Source: an uncultured Opitutia bacterium (GTDB lineage: Bacteria > Verrucomicrobiota > Verrucomicrobiia > Opitutales > UBA953). Taken from it: DNA of 6,505 bases. Below the pieces are notes generated by a model. That model was not told where the DNA came from and searched no databases. It saw only the letters and a list, made by a program, of their open reading frames with translations. The stretch spans positions 1 to 6,505 of the forward strand of contig CAIRLQ010000226.1 of the NCBI GenBank assembly GCA_903879465.1, read 5' to 3'. This document shows, piece by piece, positions 1 through 5,548 of the stretch. Each line of letters starts with the position of its first letter. Positions within the stretch are counted from its first letter, which is position 1. The translations under genes and the position numbers were made by a program.

Positions 1-2
1 AC

Positions 3-365
3 GATCATCGCCGGAAGGTATGCTCGTCGTGGCAGGTCGCGCAGGCGCCGCTTTATGCGAAGGGCGACATGGCGACGGCGGCGCAGGTGGCCGCGTATCA
101 GGCGGCGACGGAAGAGATCCAGACGCTGCAAAAATACCTAGCCGGACAGGGTGGCAATCACCTGGCGCTGGATGTCACGGGCTATGGTAGTGACCAGCCC
201 CGGATGAAGGTGCAGAAGGCGAAACTGGCCGAGCTATTCGAACGTATGAGCGGGGCCAGAATCAAGACGCAGCCGCCGTTCGCGCGAGAGGATCTGAACC
301 AGGTCCAGATCTTCATTAACGCACTGGGCAACGTGATGTTGAACCGGATCGTGTTCAGTAAATAA
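3..365 (+). CDS. Unrecognised protein, C-terminal part (5' end outside window)
   Basis: The frame is open from the left edge to a TAA at 363-365, giving about 120 visible residues. I do not recognise the family. An ATG at 69 has a GAAGGG four bases upstream, so a 98-residue protein starting there is possible. I prefer an upstream start because the 22 codons before that ATG have the same G/C-ending codon use as the rest of the frame and the other two frames do not. The visible part is soluble and helix-rich, with an Ala/Gln-rich amphipathic stretch just after the ATG, then a GYGSDQPR segment and a short hydrophobic end (INALGNVMLNRIVFSK). No signal peptide, membrane segment or catalytic motif is visible. 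It converges on the Sel1 lipoprotein gene with 10 bases between the stop codons. That the frame is coding is fairly sure; the start is not. Confidence 0.6.
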   Translation, partial: DHRRKVCSSWQVAQAPLYAKGDMATAAQVAAYQAATEEIQTLQKYLAGQGGNHLALDVTGYGSDQPRMKVQKAKLAELFERMSGARIKTQPPFAREDLNQVQIFINALGNVMLNRIVFSK

Positions 366-375
366 AGCTGCTCGC

Positions 376-819
376 CTAGTCCGGATCCTCGACGCCTTTA
401 CGGCCTTCGGATTTACGCAGCCACTTCTTGGCTGCGTTGGCGTCCTTCGGCACACCGCGACCATGGGCATACGCATACGCAAGATTGAACTGGGCGTCGG
501 TGTGGCCTTGCTCGGCGGCCCGACGATACCAGCGGACGGCTTCGGCGTGGTCTTCGGGGACGCCTTCGCCGCGAGAATAGGCGAGGCCGAGGTAGAACTG
601 GGCTTCAATATGCCCGTTTCCAGCGGCCTTGCCGAACCAACGGGCGGCTTCGACGAGGTTAAGTGGAACGCGGTCGCCGGCCGCATAAGCCGACCCGAGT
701 TCATATTGCGCCCGCACGTCACCAGCATCGGCGGCTTCAAGTAGATCGCGCGTGCAGCCCGGGAGGGCGAAAAGAGCAAGGAACAGGGCCAGTAGGCGAA
801 TCGCAGGGGCAGGGGACAT
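376..819 (-). CDS. Sel1-like repeat lipoprotein
   Basis: A 147-residue predicted lipoprotein. Residues 1-21 form a short signal peptide with Arg8 and a Leu/Ala/Phe-rich core. It ends in a lipobox LPGC, so Cys22 should be lipidated and the protein anchored in a membrane facing the periplasm. Residues 34-141 are three Sel1-like repeats of exactly 36 residues (34-69, 70-105, 106-141) with the usual signatures A-Q-[YF]-x-L-[GA]-x-A-Y, G-x-G-V-P and A-x-[RK]-W-[FLY]. The third repeat flows into a charged tail. Sel1 repeats are TPR-like helical hairpins that usually act as protein-binding scaffolds; the partner cannot be read from the sequence. The ATG at 819 is the only sensible start because the signal peptide begins there, although the nearest Shine-Dalgarno-like GGGGAAG (831-837) lies a long 11 bases away. 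The gene diverges from the acyltransferase gene. Family assignment is secure, function is open. Confidence 0.9.
   Translation of the reverse strand: MSPAPAIRLLALFLALFALPGCTRDLLEAADAGDVRAQYELGSAYAAGDRVPLNLVEAARWFGKAAGNGHIEAQFYLGLAYSRGEGVPEDHAEAVRWYRRAAEQGHTDAQFNLAYAYAHGRGVPKDANAAKKWLRKSEGRKGVEDPD
397..720 (-). repeat. Three tandem 108-bp Sel1-repeat units within the lipoprotein gene
   Basis: The units lie at 613-720, 505-612 and 397-504, each encoding 36 residues with no indel between them. Similarity is visible in the DNA as well as the protein: the stretch starting aactgggc near 488 recurs near 596, one 108-base period away. This is a protein repeat within one gene, not a mobile or regulatory repeat. 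Confidence 0.8.
415..437. other. Perfect 9-bp inverted repeat (hairpin) between convergent genes
   Basis: ACGCAGCCA (415-423) and TGGCTGCGT (429-437) are exact reverse complements around a five-base loop (424-428). The hairpin lies in the last coding part of the Sel1 lipoprotein gene, where it encodes an AKKWLR stretch, and about 50 bases past the stop of the left-hand plus-strand gene. Being symmetrical, it would form in transcripts of either strand. Neither side carries a T tract, so it is not a standard intrinsic terminator. It could be a 3'-end stabilising structure or a chance by-product of the codons. Confidence 0.5.
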
Positions 820-1018
820 GGTGCGCTGAACTTCCCCAAGGTCGTTTTATATTCAGCCCGCTGCAACTGCTGTTCTGTCGCCGCCGGGTCATCCGCAAGA
901 TACTAGGCATGAGGGTGGGGGATTCCGTAAAATTGGATAGATCCCCAAAGGTTTATCTAAATCAGTCGATAGGAATACGACGGATTGCCAGCGACGCATA
1001 GCTACGCAGGCTGTCCCT
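820..1018. promoter_or_regulatory. Divergent intergenic region with candidate promoters for both flanking genes
   Basis: This 199-base spacer lies between two genes that point away from each other, so both promoters should be here. On the plus strand, TTGGAT (933-938) and TATCTA (954-959) resemble -35 and -10 boxes, but their 15-base spacing is short. On the minus strand, TATAAA (complement of 846-851) is a good -10 match about 27 bases before the lipoprotein start, without a clear -35 box. The stretch around 928-962 is richer in A and T than its surroundings. No plausible small gene is seen. That promoters exist here follows from gene orientation; the exact boxes are guesses. Confidence 0.35.
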
Positions 1019-1615
1019 ATGAGCGAGCTGCCCCGATGCATCCCCCAGCCGGCCCGCTTTCTGGCGTGGCTGGTGGTCGGCCAGGTGAAGGTCGTAGGCC
1101 AGATTCCTGCTGGCGGGGTACTGCTCTGCTCCAATCACGTGAGCTACCGTGACGTCTTCCTCTTCGGCCTGATCAATCCCGGTGCCCGCTTGCTGGTGCA
1201 TCCGCTCGTATTCACTTTCTTCAGGAGCTGGGCGACCAAGAAGGGATTCGTCGAAGTCTCCATTGATTCGGCCGTAGCGTTACTGCGTCACGGCGACCCG
1301 GTAGCGATTTGCCCAACGGGCCTGGTCGAGGCGACGGGCCAGGCGCAACTTCCCTTTAAGACCGGGGCGGTTCGTATCGCCCAACAAGCCGGCGTGCCAG
1401 TGGTGCCGGTGTTCTTTCACTACGGTAATTACCCCGGCCGCTGGGTGGAGCGCTTCTCCATCACCGTGCAGAACTTCCTGCTCTTCGGACTTTGGCCGTG
1501 CTATCGCCGTGGGGTAACGATTTTTATCGGTGCGCCGGTGCAAGTCGACGGCGACATCAAGGAACGGACGAAGGAATTGAAGGCGAAGGTCGAAGCGTTG
1601 AAACCACGAGCGTAG
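1019..1615 (+). CDS. PlsC-like lysophospholipid/1-acylglycerol-phosphate acyltransferase family protein
   Basis: A 198-residue member of the LPLAT/PlsC acyltransferase superfamily, whose members move an acyl chain onto a lysophospholipid or related acceptor at the cytoplasmic face of the inner membrane. Motif I is intact: NHVSYRD at 39-45 gives the catalytic His40 and Asp45 in the H(x4)D arrangement, preceded by the family's VKVVGQIPAGG entry segment (23-33). Motif IV is intact as GVPVVPV (125-131), preceded by FKTGA (113-117). The motif that is normally FPEGTR, which helps bind the acceptor phosphate, reads CPTGLVE at 98-104, and the usual GxxFxxR element reads GFVEVSID at 76-83 without the Arg. 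The acceptor may therefore not be lysophosphatidate, so I give no gene symbol. The protein is slightly short and lacks a long N-terminal membrane helix. ATG 1019 is preceded only by a weak AGG; no other in-frame ATG or GTG lies between it and the stop at 938. Confidence 0.85.
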   Translation: MSELPRCIPQPARFLAWLVVGQVKVVGQIPAGGVLLCSNHVSYRDVFLFGLINPGARLLVHPLVFTFFRSWATKKGFVEVSIDSAVALLRHGDPVAICPTGLVEATGQAQLPFKTGAVRIAQQAGVPVVPVFFHYGNYPGRWVERFSITVQNFLLFGLWPCYRRGVTIFIGAPVQVDGDIKERTKELKAKVEALKPRA

Positions 1616-1868
1616 ACAGTGGTGGGAGATATTTCGAAGGGCTTAATCGAGTGGGGCGGCCCGCCGGCTATATCTTTGTAGGCCACGAAGCAGCCCTCGA
1701 CTCGGTGATCTACTATCGATCCCGCGGCAGTCATTGTCGTCAACCGGCCCCGGGTCTTCTCTGGTGGCGGTGCGGCGAGGGGGCACGGCGTCATTCTTGG
1801 TCAAATAAGAATATTAAGGAAAGACCTCGGCTTCTGAGCGGGGAAACCCTTTGCCTCCAGGGCTGCGG
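1616..1868. other. Non-coding spacer upstream of the cytochrome c fusion gene
   Basis: I see no convincing gene, tRNA or known riboswitch in these 253 bases. The first part can form an imperfect long-range stem: AGATAT (about 1626) with ATATCT (about 1669), flanked by GTGG and CCAC. An A/T-rich island near 1800-1820 (AAATAAGAATATTAAGG) stands out from the GC-rich surroundings and is the likeliest place for a promoter of the downstream gene, but no well-spaced -35/-10 pair is present. There is no T-tailed hairpin that would end the acyltransferase transcript, so some read-through is possible. Confidence 0.4.
1859..1862 (+). promoter_or_regulatory. Shine-Dalgarno-like AGGG supporting the ATG at 1869
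   Basis: AGGG ends six bases before ATG 1869, a normal spacing. A TTG at 1851 in the same frame also has a GGGGA six bases upstream (1840-1844), and a third candidate ATG at 1899 has none. ATG 1869 combines a standard start codon with a proper spacing and leaves an intact signal peptide, so I chose it. Confidence 0.45.
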
Positions 1869-4800
1869 ATGCTTAAGTCGACCTATCCCCTCCGACTCAT
1901 GCGTACTCTCCTTCGCTTGCTCCCTGTCCTGCTGACTGCCGTTTTGTCGGCCGCGGCGTCGCCGCTCGTCCTCCAGCCAGGGGACAATATCGCAATCGTT
2001 GGCAGCGGCCTCGCCGACCGACAGCAGTTGTTCGGTCACCTAGAGACGTTGATCCAGCAGGCTCACCCCGACCATCATCTCGTCATTCGTAATCTCGGGT
2101 TCTCGGGCGACGAGGTCGACGTGCGTCACCGCTCCGACGAAGTACCCACGCTGGAATACTTCCTGGATATGAAGCCGGGTGAACTGACGGTCGAGGCGAC
2201 CAATGACCATGGCGGCAAGGCGATGGTCACCTATCACGCTGGCGCACCTTTCCACGCCAATGTCCTCTTCGCCTACTGGGGTTTCAACGAATCCTTCAAG
2301 GGTTCGGCAGGTCTGCCAGATTTCAAGGTCGCCCTCGATGCTTATCTCAAGAAGCAGCTTGCGACCGACTACGGCAAGGGCAAGCCGCGCGTGGTGCTGT
2401 TCTCGCCCATTGCGCATGAGGATATTACCTCGCCGCATTTCGAAGCCGCCATTGCCGCCGCCAACAATCAGAATCTTGCGGCCTACACCACGGCCATGGC
2501 CGAAGTCGCCGCCGCCAACGGCGTGCCGTTCGTCGACCTATTTAGCTCATCCCGTAAACTGTTCAGTGCTTCCGCCGGTCATCCGCTCACCCTCAACGGT
2601 ATCCACCTCACCGAGGAGGGCGACCGCCAGCTTGCGCCTTTGCAGTTTTGGGCACTTTTCGGCCGCCCCGCCCCGGTACTCGATGAGAAACTGCGCGAGT
2701 TGGTTAACGACAAGAGCAACGAGTGGCGCCATCGCTACCGGACCGTCGACCAGTTCAATATCTTCGGCGGCCGTTCGCGCATCAAATATGAAGGCGTGGA
2801 CAACTCCGTCGTCCTCGGCAAGGAACTGGCGAGCCGCGACATTAAGACTGCCAACCGCGATCAAGCTATCTGGGCCGCACTCAAAGGGCAGCGGTTGGTG
2901 GTAAAGGATGATAATCTTTTGCCGCCCGTGTTGGTACCTCCGAATCGGAAGGTGCCCGTGCCGTATCTGGCGGGCGAAGAGCAGCTCAAGTTCCTCTCAG
3001 TGCCGGAGGGGTGTAAGGTCGAGTTCATCGCCGATGAGACCACAATCCCCGAACTCATTAACCCCGTGCAGATGAACTTCGACAACAAGGGACGCCTTTG
3101 GGTCTCCGTTTGGCCGAATTATCCTGAGACCACCCCTTCGGCGAAGAATTTCGATAAGCTACTCGTCCTCGATCTCGATCAGAAGACTGGCAAGGTCGCC
3201 AAGTCGCATGTCTTCCTCGACGGCCTGAATTGTCCGACCGGTTTCCAGTTCTACAAAGACGGCGTTATCCTGATCCAGTCTCCCGATATGTGGTTCGTCC
3301 GTGATTCCTCGGGTAAGATGGAGAAGGCCGACACGAGGGAGCGTATCCTCACCGGCATGGATGCGGCCGATTCGCACCATGAGACCAATGCCATCTGCTA
3401 TGAACCAGGCGGCGCTCTCTATTTCTCCGACGGCGTATTCCTACGCAGTGAGGTCGAGACACCGTTCGGTGTCGTTCGTAATTTTAATGGAGCAATCTAT
3501 CGCTTCGAGCCGGAGACCTATAAGTTCGCGCGTTACATCCCGTATGATTTCGCCAATCCGCATGGCCGCCTCTTCACCTATTGGGGCGACGACCTAGTTT
3601 CCGACGCTTCCGGTAATCGTAATTACTTCGGGCCTGGCATCAGTTCTCACCTCGACGTCGGCTTCCATCCCGGCGAAGGACCCGCCTGGGGCGGCCGTCT
3701 CGACGGCGGCCTGCCTGGTTATCCGGATTTCTGGAAACGTCCGTCCCGTCCCGTGTCAGGGACCGGCATCATCAGCTCGCGACACTTCCCCGACGACTGG
3801 CAGGGCACTTTCCTGAACGCGAACGTCATCACTTACCAGGGCATCTTCCGCGTGAAGATGACTGAGGGCACCGTGGAAGGGAAAGACGCCTCGGGTGTGC
3901 ACGGCGAGACGCTCGAACCGGGGCTGATTCGCACCGACGTCGAGAAGGCCGGCAATTTTCGTCCGGCCGCCATGGCCGTGGCTCCCGATGGCTCAATCTA
4001 CGTCCTCGACTGGTCGCAGATGCTGATCGGCCACCTCCAGCATCACCTGCGTGATCCGAATCGCGATCACCAGCATGGGCGCATCTACCGCATCACCTAT
4101 CCGAGTCGCCCGCTCCTCACGCCCAAGGCTATCGACGGCCAGCCCATCGAGGCTTTATTGGCTCTGCTAAAGGAGCCCGAGGATAACGTCCGTACTCGCG
4201 CAAAAATCGAATTGCACAAGCACGCCAGCGTGGAGGTCATCGCCGCCACGCAAAAATGGGTGCGGCAATTCGACGCCGCCAAGCCCGACGAGGTTCACCA
4301 CGTGCTCGAAGCCCTCTGGGTCCATCAGTGGCACAACGTCGTGAACATGGATCTCGTCCGCGCGCTATTGAATTCGCCCGAATATCATGCGCGCGCCCAG
4401 GCGATTCGCGTGATCTGTTATCAGCGCGATCGCATCCCGGACGCACTCGCCTTGGTCGAAGCTGCGACGAAGGATCCGCACCCACGCGTCCAGCTCGAGG
4501 CCTTGCGTACCCTTAGTTTCTTCCGCGGCACCGACACTCGTCGCGCCATTGCCGCGGCGATGTCTTTCAAGGATTCGTCGGATCAGTATATCTCCTATTG
4601 TTTTCGCGAGGTGATTCGCCAACTTATCTCCCTGCCCGAAGGGAAGGGTGTCGTAGACCCTAAGACGTTCGTAAAGCCCGCCCTGCTTACGTTTGGCCCG
4701 ACTAATAAGAAGCTGCAGAAGGAGGAACTCGCCGCCTATCAGCTCGGGAAAGAAATTTACTCCCGAGAGGGCATGTGCGCCACCTGTCACCAGCAAGATG

Positions 4801-5186
4801 GGCAGGGGGCCGACATGCCGCTGGAGAAGGGCAAGGCCCTCCGCGGCGCCTACCCCAGCCTCGTGGACAGCGATTGGATCAAGGGCGACCCGACCCGGGT
4901 CATCAAGATTGTCCTCAACGGCATGTACGGCTCCATGGAGTTCAATGGCAAGCAGTACGGCGACATCGCCACGGGCCAGCCGGCCATGACTCCGCTCGGC
5001 CAGATGCTCAGCGACGAGGAACTGGCCGCTGTGCTCACCTATGTGCGCCAGTCTTGGAAGAACAATCAATCGCCCGTGACTGCCACGCAGGTGAAGAAGG
5101 TGCGCGAAGCTATCAAAGATAAGCAGCCGAGCATCTACACACCGGCGGAGATTCTGAAAGAACATCCGCTCCCGGTGAATAAGTAA
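1869..5186 (+). CDS. Secreted PVC-type SGNH-like / dehydrogenase propeller / HEAT / cytochrome c fusion protein
   Basis: A 1105-residue protein exported to the periplasm, of a type largely confined to Planctomycetes and Verrucomicrobia. Residues 1-30 are a signal peptide (Arg/Lys-rich start, Leu-rich core, AAA before the likely cut). Residues 35-265 resemble SGNH/GDSL hydrolases: block I GSGLADR (45-51), block II RNLGFSGD (74-81), block III GFNE with Asn140, block V NGIH with His246. The canonical GDS serine is not in place and the block V Asp is Asn243, so esterase activity is doubtful. Residues 374-745 form a propeller like the PVC 'membrane-bound dehydrogenase' (L-sorbosone dehydrogenase-like) domain, with HHETN at 503-507. 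Residues 755-920 are HEAT-like helices. Residues 953-1067 are a class I cytochrome c: heme-binding CATCH at 970-974 and likely axial Met1040. The expected role is periplasmic oxidation of a sugar or similar compound with electrons passed to the heme. The substrate is unknown. It seems to be transcribed alone, ending in a strong terminator. Confidence 0.9.
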   Translation: MLKSTYPLRLMRTLLRLLPVLLTAVLSAAASPLVLQPGDNIAIVGSGLADRQQLFGHLETLIQQAHPDHHLVIRNLGFSGDEVDVRHRSDEVPTLEYFLDMKPGELTVEATNDHGGKAMVTYHAGAPFHANVLFAYWGFNESFKGSAGLPDFKVALDAYLKKQLATDYGKGKPRVVLFSPIAHEDITSPHFEAAIAAANNQNLAAYTTAMAEVAAANGVPFVDLFSSSRKLFSASAGHPLTLNGIHLTEEGDRQLAPLQFWALFGRPAPVLDEKLRELVNDKSNEWRHRYRTVDQFNIFGGRSRIKYEGVDNSVVLGKELASRDIKTANRDQAIWAALKGQRLVVKDDNLLPPVLVPPNRKVPVPYLAGEEQLKFLSVPEGCKVEFIADETTIPELINPVQMNFDNKGRLWVSVWPNYPETTPSAKNFDKLLVLDLDQKTGKVAKSHVFLDGLNCPTGFQFYKDGVILIQSPDMWFVRDSSGKMEKADTRERILTGMDAADSHHETNAICYEPGGALYFSDGVFLRSEVETPFGVVRNFNGAIYRFEPETYKFARYIPYDFANPHGRLFTYWGDDLVSDASGNRNYFGPGISSHLDVGFHPGEGPAWGGRLDGGLPGYPDFWKRPSRPVSGTGIISSRHFPDDWQGTFLNANVITYQGIFRVKMTEGTVEGKDASGVHGETLEPGLIRTDVEKAGNFRPAAMAVAPDGSIYVLDWSQMLIGHLQHHLRDPNRDHQHGRIYRITYPSRPLLTPKAIDGQPIEALLALLKEPEDNVRTRAKIELHKHASVEVIAATQKWVRQFDAAKPDEVHHVLEALWVHQWHNVVNMDLVRALLNSPEYHARAQAIRVICYQRDRIPDALALVEAATKDPHPRVQLEALRTLSFFRGTDTRRAIAAAMSFKDSSDQYISYCFREVIRQLISLPEGKGVVDPKTFVKPALLTFGPTNKKLQKEELAAYQLGKEIYSREGMCATCHQQDGQGADMPLEKGKALRGAYPSLVDSDWIKGDPTRVIKIVLNGMYGSMEFNGKQYGDIATGQPAMTPLGQMLSDEELAAVLTYVRQSWKNNQSPVTATQVKKVREAIKDKQPSIYTPAEILKEHPLPVNK

Positions 5187-5206
5187 GTTCCGCGTAAATT
5201 CTAAAT

Positions 5207-5238
5207 AAAAAGGCCCCGTCGAATGACGGGGCCTTTTT
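5207..5238. terminator. Bidirectional intrinsic terminator shared by convergent genes
   Basis: AAAAAGGCCCCGTC (5207-5220) pairs perfectly with GACGGGGCCTTTTT (5225-5238) around a GAAT loop (5221-5224). The GC core is nine base pairs, and the flanking A and T runs give a U tract on either strand. It begins 20 bases after the stop of the cytochrome c fusion gene and lies 18 bases past the stop of the minus-strand 77-residue gene, the right place to end both transcripts. Confidence 0.93.
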
Positions 5239-5256
5239 CATCCTAGGGAGTAAGCG

Positions 5257-5490
5257 TCAGGCTTTGTGAAGTTCAACCGGCGCGGGCTCGAAGGTATTCA
5301 CCGGGGCGAAGATTGGCCGGCCGAGGGCGCTCGTGACCGAGACCACGTCATCTTCCTGCGGGAGCAGATGCCAGAGTTCGGAGCTCAGGAAGTAGCTGCG
5401 ACCCGACTTCATTTTTACGCAGAGCAGACGCGCGTAGGGGCGGCCGGTGGAAAAACGAGGGAGATGATTGGTAAGAGGACGGAGGGGCAT
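5257..5490 (-). CDS. Small protein of unknown function (77 residues)
   Basis: I do not recognise this protein. Its 77 residues begin with a basic, proline-containing stretch (MPLRPLTNHLPRF), followed by alternating hydrophobic and polar residues that suggest a small beta-rich domain: ARLLCVKMKSG, RSYFLSSELWHLLP, then DDVVSVTS and RPIFAPVN. It has a single Cys24, no membrane segment and no clear signal peptide. Evidence that it is real: codons end mostly in G or C, it follows the next minus-strand gene by 58 bases, and a terminator lies just past its stop. No Shine-Dalgarno sequence precedes ATG 5490. An in-frame stop 14 codons upstream limits the extension, with a CTG eight codons upstream as the only other option of note. 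It is probably co-transcribed with the coiled-coil Sel1 gene. The longer opposite-strand frame here reads as low-complexity and would start from the wrong side of the terminator. Confidence 0.65.
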   Translation of the reverse strand: MPLRPLTNHLPRFSTGRPYARLLCVKMKSGRSYFLSSELWHLLPQEDDVVSVTSALGRPIFAPVNTFEPAPVELHKA

Positions 5491-5548
5491 GACCGCAATG
5501 GTTGCGGCCGACAGTGTGGAGTCAAAAACTCAGCCCTAGGGTGTTCCA

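Noticed and set aside
165..320. Faint resemblance to an OmpA-like peptidoglycan-binding domain (VTGYGSDQP, then LNQVQIFI)
   Set aside because: The defining Asp and Arg positions (NxxLSxxRA and NRRVE) are missing and the C-terminal tail does not fit, so I treat it as chance.
234..866. A 210-residue minus-strand open frame overlapping the Sel1 lipoprotein gene
   Set aside because: It covers the lipoprotein gene in another frame, has a Pro/Ser/Arg-rich composition typical of shifted GC-rich sequence, and also runs into the left-hand plus-strand gene.
1730..1760. tRNA-like TATCGATCCCGC stretch in the spacer
   Set aside because: Only a T-loop-like fragment is present. No matching acceptor stem, D arm or anticodon arm can be drawn.
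1501..1794. A minus-strand open frame of 97 residues reaching into the spacer after the acyltransferase gene
   Set aside because: More than a third of it is opposite the acyltransferase gene, it has no ribosome-binding site, and no family features are visible.
4365..5165. A 266-residue minus-strand open frame
   Set aside because: It lies opposite the HEAT and cytochrome c part of the large gene, whose CATCH motif and domain order clearly define the coding strand. It has no recognisable domain.
5242..5541. CCTAGGG (5242-5248) and CCCTAGGG (5534-5541) on either side of the 77-residue gene
   Set aside because: They look like paired sites flanking a cassette, but a six-base palindrome is expected once or twice in a window of this size and no further similarity extends from either copy.
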